A stretch of DNA of 10,611 nucleotides from an uncultured Clostridia bacterium (GTDB taxonomy: Bacteria > Bacillota > Clostridia > UBA1381): positions 1 through 10,611 of the forward strand of contig CAJTPP010000082.1 in NCBI GenBank assembly GCA_910578235.1, read 5' to 3'. Positions within the stretch are counted from its first letter, which is position 1; the number at the start of each line of letters is the position of its first letter. The notes under the pieces were generated by a model, which was not told the DNA's origin, made no database searches, and saw only the letters and a program-made list of their open reading frames with translations. A program made the position numbers and the translations under genes. Positions 5,234 through 10,611 of this stretch are shown here, piece after piece.

Positions 5234-5547
5234 AGTAAATGCCTCCGTTCAAAACTCTCTTATCATATTTTTTACTAACATAAATATAATTTTTGTTCAT
5301 TAGCTATCATTTAATAATATTTGTTTAGTATTTTACAGGTCTTAACAAATGTTTTATACCTAATATCCATATTATTTTGCTCTATTCAGTTTTTTAGTAT
5401 CAAAATGGTATCACATAAAATCAATACACAATATAACCTTTTGACATTATCTATAATACCATATGACTTATGAAAATTCAAGACTTATATCAGAGTATTA
5501 GCATAATTTAACCTCTATATATCCTACGCACATTCTGGTACTTTTTA
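5234..5547. other. AT-rich intergenic region
   Basis: About 310 bp without a credible gene on either strand. It would hold the promoter of the 71-aa gene (a TATGAT-like -10 but no convincing -35) and the 3' end of the restriction operon. The only structured signal I see is the repeat pair at 5395-5413; no clear terminator hairpin follows the endonuclease gene. Confidence 0.6.
5395..5413. repeat. TRGTATCA direct repeats, second pair
   Basis: TAGTATCA (5395-5402) and TGGTATCA (5406-5413) are 11 bp apart, and together with the following CA match 4792-4812 at 17 of 21 positions. This suggests a second set of sites for the same or a related integrase, about 600 bp from the first. Confidence 0.4.
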
Positions 5548-6780
5548 TTATGCAACATAATGATAGTTAATAGCGTGAATAACATCGTTATAATCGTTTT
5601 CTGCTATCTCTAAAACATTTTCATCATCCCAACCTACGCTTAGCACTTGTAAGAACTTACAAAATTCAAAGATATGTTCCTCAACCTCACTTGTAAGATT
5701 TTGGCGAATACTATAAGTCTTTGCAATAAGCAAAACTTTTTGAGCTGCTAAATCTATTATGTGAGTATTATTGTTAGGGTGGGCATAGCCATAATGTTGA
5801 TTTGGTGTCAACATTATTAAATTCTCGACGTAATGCATAATTTCAGGAAATTCATTTTTCGGGAAAATATGGTGTACTTGTGTCGGAGCAGTGCTATCAT
5901 CTTGACCGTCAATAAACATAGTTAACTCAGATATATTTTCTCTATATTGATGTGTAAAATCACGCAACAGCCTTTTTGCACGGGACATCATCTGCTCAAA
6001 ATATCCATCTCTCCTATCAATGTTAGGATGGGTTGCAAGCCATTCTTGTCTTGTTATATCTTTAGGCTTGTCACGATAAACATCTCGAAAATTATCTTGA
6101 TTATACATCATGTCAGAACGGTTAATTTTATGCTTCGACATCCTGCCTTTCTCAGAGCCAAGTTTATCTCTGCCGAAAGCAAGAGGATTAACTACCTTTG
6201 TAAATATTCGTTTTGGCTCGTAATCCTTTTGTATTGGAGTATAGATATGATAAAAATCAATAAAAGTTTGTTTCATAGTGTTAAAGTGAGCAGAATCTTG
6301 ATTTTCAAAGAAGTCATTAAAAACGTCAATAAGTTCACTATCGACAAGCACCTTTTCAATATAACACTGTAAAAATCTTAACGCATATACATCATTTCGA
6401 GCAATATATTCAAGAATATCTCTATTTTCAATTATATATAAATGCCTCGATGTTTCTGAAATATCTTTGATTACTCCTGCATAACAAAGCATATTAAGAG
6501 GTTGTGAAAAAACCTTGTCATATTCATTTTCTGCAGTTCTTTCGTCTGTTCCAGGTTTTGAATATGTTTCAGCTATTGTTTGTTTTGCATATTCACTTTG
6601 CCAAATATCCTTAACAGCAAAATGATCACTAACATTATCGACATAATCTAATATGAAGTCAGAAATTGACCAAACAACATCTGGTGTACACTTTTGATCT
6701 ATCCATCTACCGTTATGACTTTTTCTTATGTCGTAGTCGTGCTGATTACAAAAATTTTTAATATCTTGTTGTGTTAACAT
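5548..6780 (-). CDS. HNH-family restriction endonuclease
   Basis: This 410-aa protein carries a single HNH (beta-beta-alpha-metal) nuclease motif near the C-terminus: QVHHIFPKNEFP (residues 301-312, H303/H304), then VENLIMLTPNQHYGYAHP (318-335, N320, H329, H334). The N-terminal 280 residues match nothing I can name and probably contain the DNA-recognition part (basic stretch RDKLGSEKGRMSKHKINR, 204-221). Directly behind two methyltransferase genes it is most simply the restriction subunit, cutting unmethylated DNA. The start at 6780 uses a GAGG site overlapping the TGA stop of the adenine methyltransferase, indicating translational coupling. HNH nucleases paired with one C5 and one N6A methyltransferase are known in asymmetric-site Type II systems such as HphI and MnlI; the recognition site here is unknown. 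Confidence 0.8.
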   Translation of the reverse strand: MLTQQDIKNFCNQHDYDIRKSHNGRWIDQKCTPDVVWSISDFILDYVDNVSDHFAVKDIWQSEYAKQTIAETYSKPGTDERTAENEYDKVFSQPLNMLCYAGVIKDISETSRHLYIIENRDILEYIARNDVYALRFLQCYIEKVLVDSELIDVFNDFFENQDSAHFNTMKQTFIDFYHIYTPIQKDYEPKRIFTKVVNPLAFGRDKLGSEKGRMSKHKINRSDMMYNQDNFRDVYRDKPKDITRQEWLATHPNIDRRDGYFEQMMSRAKRLLRDFTHQYRENISELTMFIDGQDDSTAPTQVHHIFPKNEFPEIMHYVENLIMLTPNQHYGYAHPNNNTHIIDLAAQKVLLIAKTYSIRQNLTSEVEEHIFEFCKFLQVLSVGWDDENVLEIAENDYNDVIHAINYHYVA

Positions 6781-6790
6781 ATTCTTATCC

Positions 6791-8329
6791 TCACTTTACA
6801 AAATCAAATAATGATATTTGAGTATCGTCTTTTTCTATAAATGTTTCTGTTATAGGTGCTTTTTTATTTGTTTTCCGCAATAAGCCATAAAAGAATACTG
6901 AGCAAGCATCTACATTTAATGAACGTGTCTGATAGTTCCTTGCAATTTGATAAAAGCTCCTATATTCATCTGTTGAAAAATATAACATCTGCTCATTTGT
7001 CAACTCCTCACCATTTTTAGGTACTAAAATAGCAAGTGAACCGTTAACAAGTACATTCTTCGGCTTTTTCATAACACGAGGTTTATATGTCATATTTGGT
7101 GTTATATAAATGTCTTTTTTATCGAAATACTCATATACAGATAATTTTTTTGCTTCATCTACAGATATATAAGAATCGTATCCATCTAAATTTATAATTT
7201 CTGTGCCTGTATCATTGATATTTCTTGATTTTAAAACTCTTATCTCTCCATTATCCGAAAGCATTGTATTTGTTATTTGCCTATCTCTGAACACCTTAAA
7301 AACATTAAAATCAAGTTTTTTACATACATTATCAAATTCTTGATTTCGATATATTATCCAATATGGTAATTTATCGTCAAATATATATTTCTGTTGCTGT
7401 ATTAAATATTTTCTTTGTGTAATCGAAACAACATGAGTTATTGAGGGTTTGGTAATGTTGTTTATGAAAATAGCCAATGTTTCTACAAGGACTCCCGGAA
7501 AGCCTTTCTCTCCAAAATCAATAATGCAATCTACTGCTTTTTTCGCAATATATTCTCTTGACGGTGCAAATTCAGGCGTGTTCAAAAGAAATTTCGGAAA
7601 TACCAATGCAACATAATTGCCGATTTTTAATGCTTTATCCAAGAAAAACGAACAGATATTTGTTGTATCTTTATTGACAGCATTCCGTTTATATATATTT
7701 AATAAACCATTTGTTGATTTCATTTTGTAAAACGGAGGATTGCCGATAATATAATCATACCTGTCATCAAATTCGTGTAACAAAAAGTCAGCATTGATAT
7801 AATTTATAGTGAAATTATTTGGAATACTATAATTTTTCAATATTTGTTTAGTAATTTCCAAGCTGTTTACATCTATGTCAACAACATCAAGTATAACATT
7901 TTTACCCTCAAATTTTTTTATTATCAAAGGTATAAAATTGCCCACACCGACAGATGGCTCAAGTATTCTCACGCTATCTTTATCTGCATCAGGCAAAGCT
8001 TTCATCATTTCTGTAATCAATGACTTGCTTGTGAAGTAAGCAGCGTGGTCGGTACGTCTTGTATTAGCCATTTCAGCGACTTTACTCAATGTGGCAGAAG
8101 ATAAATTCATTGGATTTTTTTTTACAAATCCAAACAAAGCATCAAAATCTTTTAAATCAGGTGAAGATGCAATTTTGTTTATTGTAGCTGTGTTTATTAT
8201 TTTGCAATTTAAAGCTGTTTTAATTTTTTTTGCAATAGATTGGAAAATAGCAGTAGGAACAGCCTCACCCAATGATTGACGAATTTTTATTTCTTCCTTT
8301 TTCAACTTCTGGTAAGTTATTAAGTTCAT
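6791..8329 (-). CDS. N6-adenine DNA methyltransferase carrying a C5-type motif X at its N-terminus
   Basis: This protein of about 512 residues transfers a methyl group from S-adenosylmethionine to adenine. It has an N-terminal RTDHAAYFTS segment (residues 92-101), SAM-binding motif EPSVGVGNF (124-132) and catalytic NPPF (197-200), the gamma-class order; the C-terminal half should hold target recognition. Unexpectedly, residues 16-26 (IRQSLGEAVPT) are a good motif X of C5-cytosine methyltransferases, the part missing from the gene upstream. The two frames overlap by 65-71 bp. The ATG at 8329 has a GAGGA site eight bases upstream; an ATG at 8335 is too close to it. The C-terminus QISLFDFVK resembles a sliding-clamp-binding peptide. 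It could be a separate enzyme or the second half of a broken C5-N6A fusion. Confidence 0.85.
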   Translation of the reverse strand: MNLITYQKLKKEEIKIRQSLGEAVPTAIFQSIAKKIKTALNCKIINTATINKIASSPDLKDFDALFGFVKKNPMNLSSATLSKVAEMANTRRTDHAAYFTSKSLITEMMKALPDADKDSVRILEPSVGVGNFIPLIIKKFEGKNVILDVVDIDVNSLEITKQILKNYSIPNNFTINYINADFLLHEFDDRYDYIIGNPPFYKMKSTNGLLNIYKRNAVNKDTTNICSFFLDKALKIGNYVALVFPKFLLNTPEFAPSREYIAKKAVDCIIDFGEKGFPGVLVETLAIFINNITKPSITHVVSITQRKYLIQQQKYIFDDKLPYWIIYRNQEFDNVCKKLDFNVFKVFRDRQITNTMLSDNGEIRVLKSRNINDTGTEIINLDGYDSYISVDEAKKLSVYEYFDKKDIYITPNMTYKPRVMKKPKNVLVNGSLAILVPKNGEELTNEQMLYFSTDEYRSFYQIARNYQTRSLNVDACSVFFYGLLRKTNKKAPITETFIEKDDTQISLFDFVK

Positions 8330-9356
8330 CAACATTTTCCTCAGCCCATTTAAACGAGTACGGTACCGTCATCATCAACATCAGCTCCCGTATGCTGAAT
8401 ACACGGTCATCACTTGGGTGAACAGTGTTTTGACTTGCAAGCTGGTCGTTTCTTGTGTGAATACAAGGACCTACTTTATCCCAATACTGTCTTGTATATT
8501 TATCGGCATTTTTTCTTTGATTGATAACAATTTTTCCATCTATAACCTGATGAGGCTTTTTTTTATCATCAGTATTATCAAATGCTGATTGCCCCTCTTT
8601 AATATCTTTTATCCATTCTCGCATATATTCGGGGTATATTCTGAATGCGTGATATATGTCTGTTTTATCAATTTCACCAAAATCTTTTAATGGCTTTAAT
8701 TGACCTATTACTTCTCTTAATGTTCGTTCCTCAACTAAATCAGGATACAATTCAAATGGAGAAACCTCATCTGCGTAATCATTAGAAACACCTATAACGA
8801 CAGTTCTGTGTCTGCTGGAACATGCTCCATAATTTTTAAAATTAATAACTTTCGAAATATAAGAATATGTGCCGCCAAGATTGTTTTCTATTGCTTCTGC
8901 TATTGTTTTATTGTTCCCGTCAATATCGGTACAAACTGTTTTCATAAATGCCGGAACATTTTCAAATATAAAGAAACGAGGATTTATTTTTTTTATAATT
9001 TTAATTGATTCTACGACCAATGAATTTCGTATGATTTCAGTTTTACTTTTTTTATGATTGGCTACCGACATTCCTTGACAAGGAGGAGTTGCAACTACAA
9101 TATCAATGCGTAACAAATTCTCTTTTTCTTTCCACATGTCTATTTGTGAATAAAGTACATTTTTTATTTCTTCATCTGTAATATCTCCGCAAATGTAACC
9201 GCTATCATATTTACATTTATGATTAAATTTTTGTACTTCAAGTCGTCGAGTAATTAGCTCATTAGTTGCCACACACTCAAATCCCTCTAATTTAAATCCG
9301 TAGCATCCAACGCCCGCACTGCTGAATAGACTTATATAAGTAGGTTTACTTTCCAT
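8265..9356 (-). CDS. C5-cytosine DNA methyltransferase lacking motif X in frame
   Basis: This 363-aa protein has the C5 methyltransferase motifs: I (SLFSSAGVGCYGF, residues 9-21), IV with catalytic Cys93 (TPPCQGMS), VI (ENV, 132-134), VIII (SSRHRTVVIG, 180-189) and IX (RVFSIRELMLMM, 318-329). Residues about 195-315 would be the target-recognition region. Motif X, which closes the SAM pocket, should follow near residue 358, but the frame ends in an unrelated RNKNSSIIG tail; a good motif X occurs in the +1 frame right there. A one-base indel in the A run at 8298-8302 explains this. The ATG at 9356 has a GAGGAAG site, and a promoter lies at 9399-9427. Activity depends on whether motif X is supplied by frameshifting, by the next protein, or by correcting a sequence error. 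Confidence 0.85.
   Translation of the reverse strand: MESKPTYISLFSSAGVGCYGFKLEGFECVATNELITRRLEVQKFNHKCKYDSGYICGDITDEEIKNVLYSQIDMWKEKENLLRIDIVVATPPCQGMSVANHKKSKTEIIRNSLVVESIKIIKKINPRFFIFENVPAFMKTVCTDIDGNNKTIAEAIENNLGGTYSYISKVINFKNYGACSSRHRTVVIGVSNDYADEVSPFELYPDLVEERTLREVIGQLKPLKDFGEIDKTDIYHAFRIYPEYMREWIKDIKEGQSAFDNTDDKKKPHQVIDGKIVINQRKNADKYTRQYWDKVGPCIHTRNDQLASQNTVHPSDDRVFSIRELMLMMTVPYSFKWAEENVDELNNLPEVEKGRNKNSSIIG
8298..8302 (-). other. Frame-change site: A5 run between C5 and N6A methyltransferase frames
   Basis: The minus strand reads GTTGAAAAAGGAAGAAATA. With five A's the C5 frame continues to a stop 35 bases later; with four it reads V-E-K-E-E-I-K-I-R-Q-S-L-G-E-A-V-P, joining motif IX to motif X and then the whole adenine methyltransferase, about 854 residues in one frame. 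Confidence 0.65.
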
Positions 9357-9398
9357 TTTACTTCCTCATTTAATATATATCGAATACTATTTTATAAT

Positions 9399-9427
9399 AT
9401 CATATCACAATTAGAACAATATTTCAA
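9399..9427 (-). promoter_or_regulatory. Promoter of the restriction-modification operon
   Basis: On the minus strand TTGAAA (9427-9422), a 17-bp spacer, and TATGAT (9404-9399) stand about 45 bp before the C5 methyltransferase start. No other good promoter is evident inside the operon, so both methyltransferase frames would be transcribed before the nuclease. Confidence 0.65.
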
Positions 9428-9443
9428 GCAATATACACACAAA

Positions 9444-9557
9444 AATGGGCATTTAAGACTTGATTTTGAATAATATCCGCATAGCTATATTAACTTGTTC
9501 AATTATGAATTTGAACATATAGCTTTTATGCGGTTTTCAATGTCCTAAATGCCCACT
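9444..9557. terminator. Long nested hairpin, probable two-way terminator
   Basis: Nested pairings are 9447-9459 with 9542-9554 (GGGCATTTAAGAC/GTCCTAAATGCCC, one mismatch), 9477-9490 with 9517-9533 (CCGCATAGCTATAT, right arm with a small bulge), and 9497-9502 with 9511-9516 (GTTCAA/TTGAAC). The minus strand leaves the stem as ATTTTTGTG and the plus strand as CTTTTATATT, both T-rich. It lies 14 bp past the TnpV stop and upstream of the methyltransferase promoter, so it should insulate the two operons. It could also be a small MITE-like insertion. Confidence 0.6.
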
Positions 9558-9570
9558 TTTATATTAAGGT

Positions 9571-9951
9571 TTATAATGCTTCTCTTTTATAAACAATCGC
9601 TGAATATACGATTTCCTCTGCCTGTGCTTTTATGTTATTCATCATACCAACCCATTTAATTTGGTCGGCAACTTTTAACCGCTCCGTAATACCTTGTTTG
9701 ATTGCAAGCTCTACAATTAGCCTATCAACCTCATTTTTAGCTTTTGTATCAATCTTTTCAAGATATTCAAGCAGTGTTCCATTCGCAAGCAGTAAAGAAT
9801 AAAAAGCATTATGATGCTCTTTGATAAATTTCTTATGTAGATTACCATATTTCCTGATACTATATCTCTTTTGTGGAACAGTTAAATTCGGAATATAGTA
9901 ATCCCCAACTTTGATATACTCAATTCCATTTTCAATAAATCTTTCTTTCAT
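9571..9951 (-). CDS. tnpV: TnpV family protein
   Basis: This 126-aa protein fits the TnpV family, named from the Clostridium transposon Tn4451 and common in Clostridia mobilizable elements. Diagnostic stretches are the N-terminal YIKVGDYYIPNLTVPQ (residues 13-28), IRKYGNLHKKFIKEHHNAFYSLLLANGTLLEYL (32-64) and the C-terminal TERLKVADQIKWVGMMNNIKAQAEEIV (89-115). The biochemical role is not established; an accessory role in transposition or excision has been supposed. No membrane segment or enzyme motif is visible. The ATG at 9951 follows an AGGAGGA site. The gene sits downstream of the relaxase after a nested palindrome, and a strong terminator-like hairpin ends it, so it belongs with the relaxase-bearing element rather than the restriction operon. 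Confidence 0.85.
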   Translation of the reverse strand: MKERFIENGIEYIKVGDYYIPNLTVPQKRYSIRKYGNLHKKFIKEHHNAFYSLLLANGTLLEYLEKIDTKAKNEVDRLIVELAIKQGITERLKVADQIKWVGMMNNIKAQAEEIVYSAIVYKREAL

Positions 9952-9979
9952 AATCGTGTCCTCCTAAAATTTAATATAT

Positions 9980-10034
9980 TTCCATAACTACCCACACAGG
10001 AATGTGGCACATTCCTGTACGAGTAATTATGGAA
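9980..10034. repeat. 55-bp nested palindrome, copy 2
   Basis: The inner arms ACAGGAATGTG and CACATTCCTGT (9996-10018) are the same as at 146-168, with central G instead of C. The outer stem pairs 9980-9991 (TTCCATAACTAC) with 10023-10034 (GTAATTATGGAA), 11 of 12. Relative to copy 1 an outer pair changes from G-C to A-T on both sides. It lies just past the relaxase stop on the minus strand, before tnpV. Confidence 0.7.
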
Positions 10035-10042
10035 TAATCTGT

Positions 10043-10611
10043 TTATCTTGATATATCAGACCGCTTTTTGTGTTTTGTTTTATTTATGGTTTTCAGCATT
10101 TCTTTTATCTTATCTATGCCGAGATATTCTTTGATTTTATCAAAATTTCTAAGTTCAACTCTTAATCGGCTATTCTCTAAATTCAAATCCCAAATTCTTG
10201 ATTTCAACTTTTGGTTTTCATCAGTTAGTGTTGAGATTTTATCTGCGGATTGCTGTTCTAATTGTTCTGCCCGATAGCATCTTCGGGCGAGGTTTTTAAC
10301 AATCTTAATCAGTTTATTTATAAATGGCTCTACATACTTTGTCTTATATGTTTTTGCTGACATCAGCGGTGGCGGCTCTGTAATTTCAAAGTCCTTGTTA
10401 TCATTCAGCTTTTGAGCCGTTACCATCGCATATTGTTCTGCATTTGTATAAGCAGATATTTTATGCTCTAATTCTTCTTTTTGCTCCGTTAAGGCTTCGA
10501 CTTCTTCAATCAGTTTATCACGCTTAAATTCACTGACGGACTTATGCTTTTCGTGCGTTCCTTTTTTATCCCACTCAATACCGTATTCAAGCATAATTTC
10601 AGATAACTTTT
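10043..10611 (-). CDS. Relaxase (Mob_Pre / MobV-type), C-terminal fragment at window edge
   Basis: The frame is open to the right edge; an internal Met at 10594 is not the true start, since KLSEI precedes it in frame. What is visible (189 residues) starts ...LSEIMLEYGIEWDKKGTHEKHKSVSEFKRDK, a pattern I recognise from the middle/C-terminal part of plasmid recombination enzymes (Mob_Pre) in Clostridia elements. A long coiled coil follows (residues about 30-175 of the fragment, rich in E, K, Q and L) with a basic tail KTKHKKRSDISR. The catalytic relaxase domain, which nicks oriT and attaches to the DNA, would be beyond the window and cannot be checked. It makes the flanking region a mobilizable element and probably shares a transcript with tnpV. 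Confidence 0.75.
   Translation of the reverse strand, partial: KLSEIMLEYGIEWDKKGTHEKHKSVSEFKRDKLIEEVEALTEQKEELEHKISAYTNAEQYAMVTAQKLNDNKDFEITEPPPLMSAKTYKTKYVEPFINKLIKIVKNLARRCYRAEQLEQQSADKISTLTDENQKLKSRIWDLNLENSRLRVELRNFDKIKEYLGIDKIKEMLKTINKTKHKKRSDISR

Noticed and set aside
5947..6372. Plus-strand 141-codon open frame inside the HNH nuclease gene
   Set aside because: It lies antisense to a gene with clear motifs, lacks a ribosome site, and has low-complexity composition typical of a shadow frame.
8298..8302. Programmed -1 ribosomal frameshift at a slippery heptamer
   Set aside because: The adenine methyltransferase frame is +1 (or -2) relative to the C5 frame, so a classical -1 slip would not join them.
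8298..8302. Phase-variable homopolymer tract
   Set aside because: Five bases is too short for the high slippage rates of known phase-variable tracts; a rare indel or sequence error is likelier.
9980..10034. Calling the 55-bp palindrome an oriT
   Set aside because: It lies downstream, not upstream, of the relaxase gene and I see no recognised nic-site consensus; a second copy sits next to a non-relaxase gene.
1..10611. CRISPR array, tRNA or rRNA genes, complete insertion sequence
   Set aside because: No regularly spaced long repeats, no tRNA-like cloverleaf or CCA-ending segment, and no transposase gene were seen; TnpV alone is not evidence of an intact transposon.

Overview
The window looks like accessory DNA from a low-GC gut-type Firmicute (Clostridia, perhaps Oscillospiraceae or Lachnospiraceae). 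This rests on AT-rich codon use, strong AGGAGG-type ribosome sites, and a gene set typical of small integrative and mobilizable elements (IMEs) of that group: a 77-aa 'complexin-2-like' protein, a RepA-like AAA ATPase, a MobC-like protein, a tyrosine integrase with excisionase, TnpV, and a Mob_Pre-type relaxase tail. No ordinary housekeeping gene is present.

Layout. (1) Positions 1-3136, minus strand: a recombination/replication module read as excisionase, integrase, MobC-like protein, AAA ATPase, small conserved protein, running off the left edge. Its start is controlled from 3321-3442, where a perfect consensus minus-strand promoter faces a strong plus-strand promoter among three related operator-like sites. 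A structured leader of about 200 nt precedes the excisionase. (2) Positions 3475-4757, plus strand: an XRE-family regulator and a membrane-anchored cargo protein, ending in a hairpin. The cargo gene is bracketed by a 20-bp direct repeat that duplicates the regulator's last codons. (3) Positions 4758-5547: mostly non-coding. It holds three pairs of short direct repeats, each with an 11-bp period (integrase arm-site style), a 12-bp match to the usual guaA 3' end, and one 71-aa orphan gene. I read this as an attachment junction, possibly between two elements inserted in tandem. (4) Positions 5548-9427, minus strand: a restriction-modification operon, C5-cytosine methyltransferase, then N6-adenine methyltransferase, then HNH endonuclease, from one good promoter. 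(5) Positions 9444-10611, minus strand: a long nested hairpin, TnpV, and the C-terminus of a relaxase, probably from a second mobilizable element.

The most interesting point is in the methyltransferases. The C5 reading frame stops before conserved motif X, and a clear motif X (IRQSLGEAVPT) lies at the N-terminus of the next, overlapping frame. One base in a run of five A/T pairs separates the frames; without it the two genes would read as a single C5/N6A enzyme of about 854 residues. This is either a broken or mis-sequenced fusion, or a naturally split C5 enzyme whose motif X sits on the adenine methyltransferase.

A second notable signal is a 55-bp nested palindrome present twice (130-184 and 9980-10034), about 40/55 identical, with a paired G-C to A-T change in its outer stem. 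How the parts work together is inferred: the integrase module moves the element, the relaxase region permits conjugal mobilization, and the restriction system plus the membrane protein are cargo that may protect or stabilise it.
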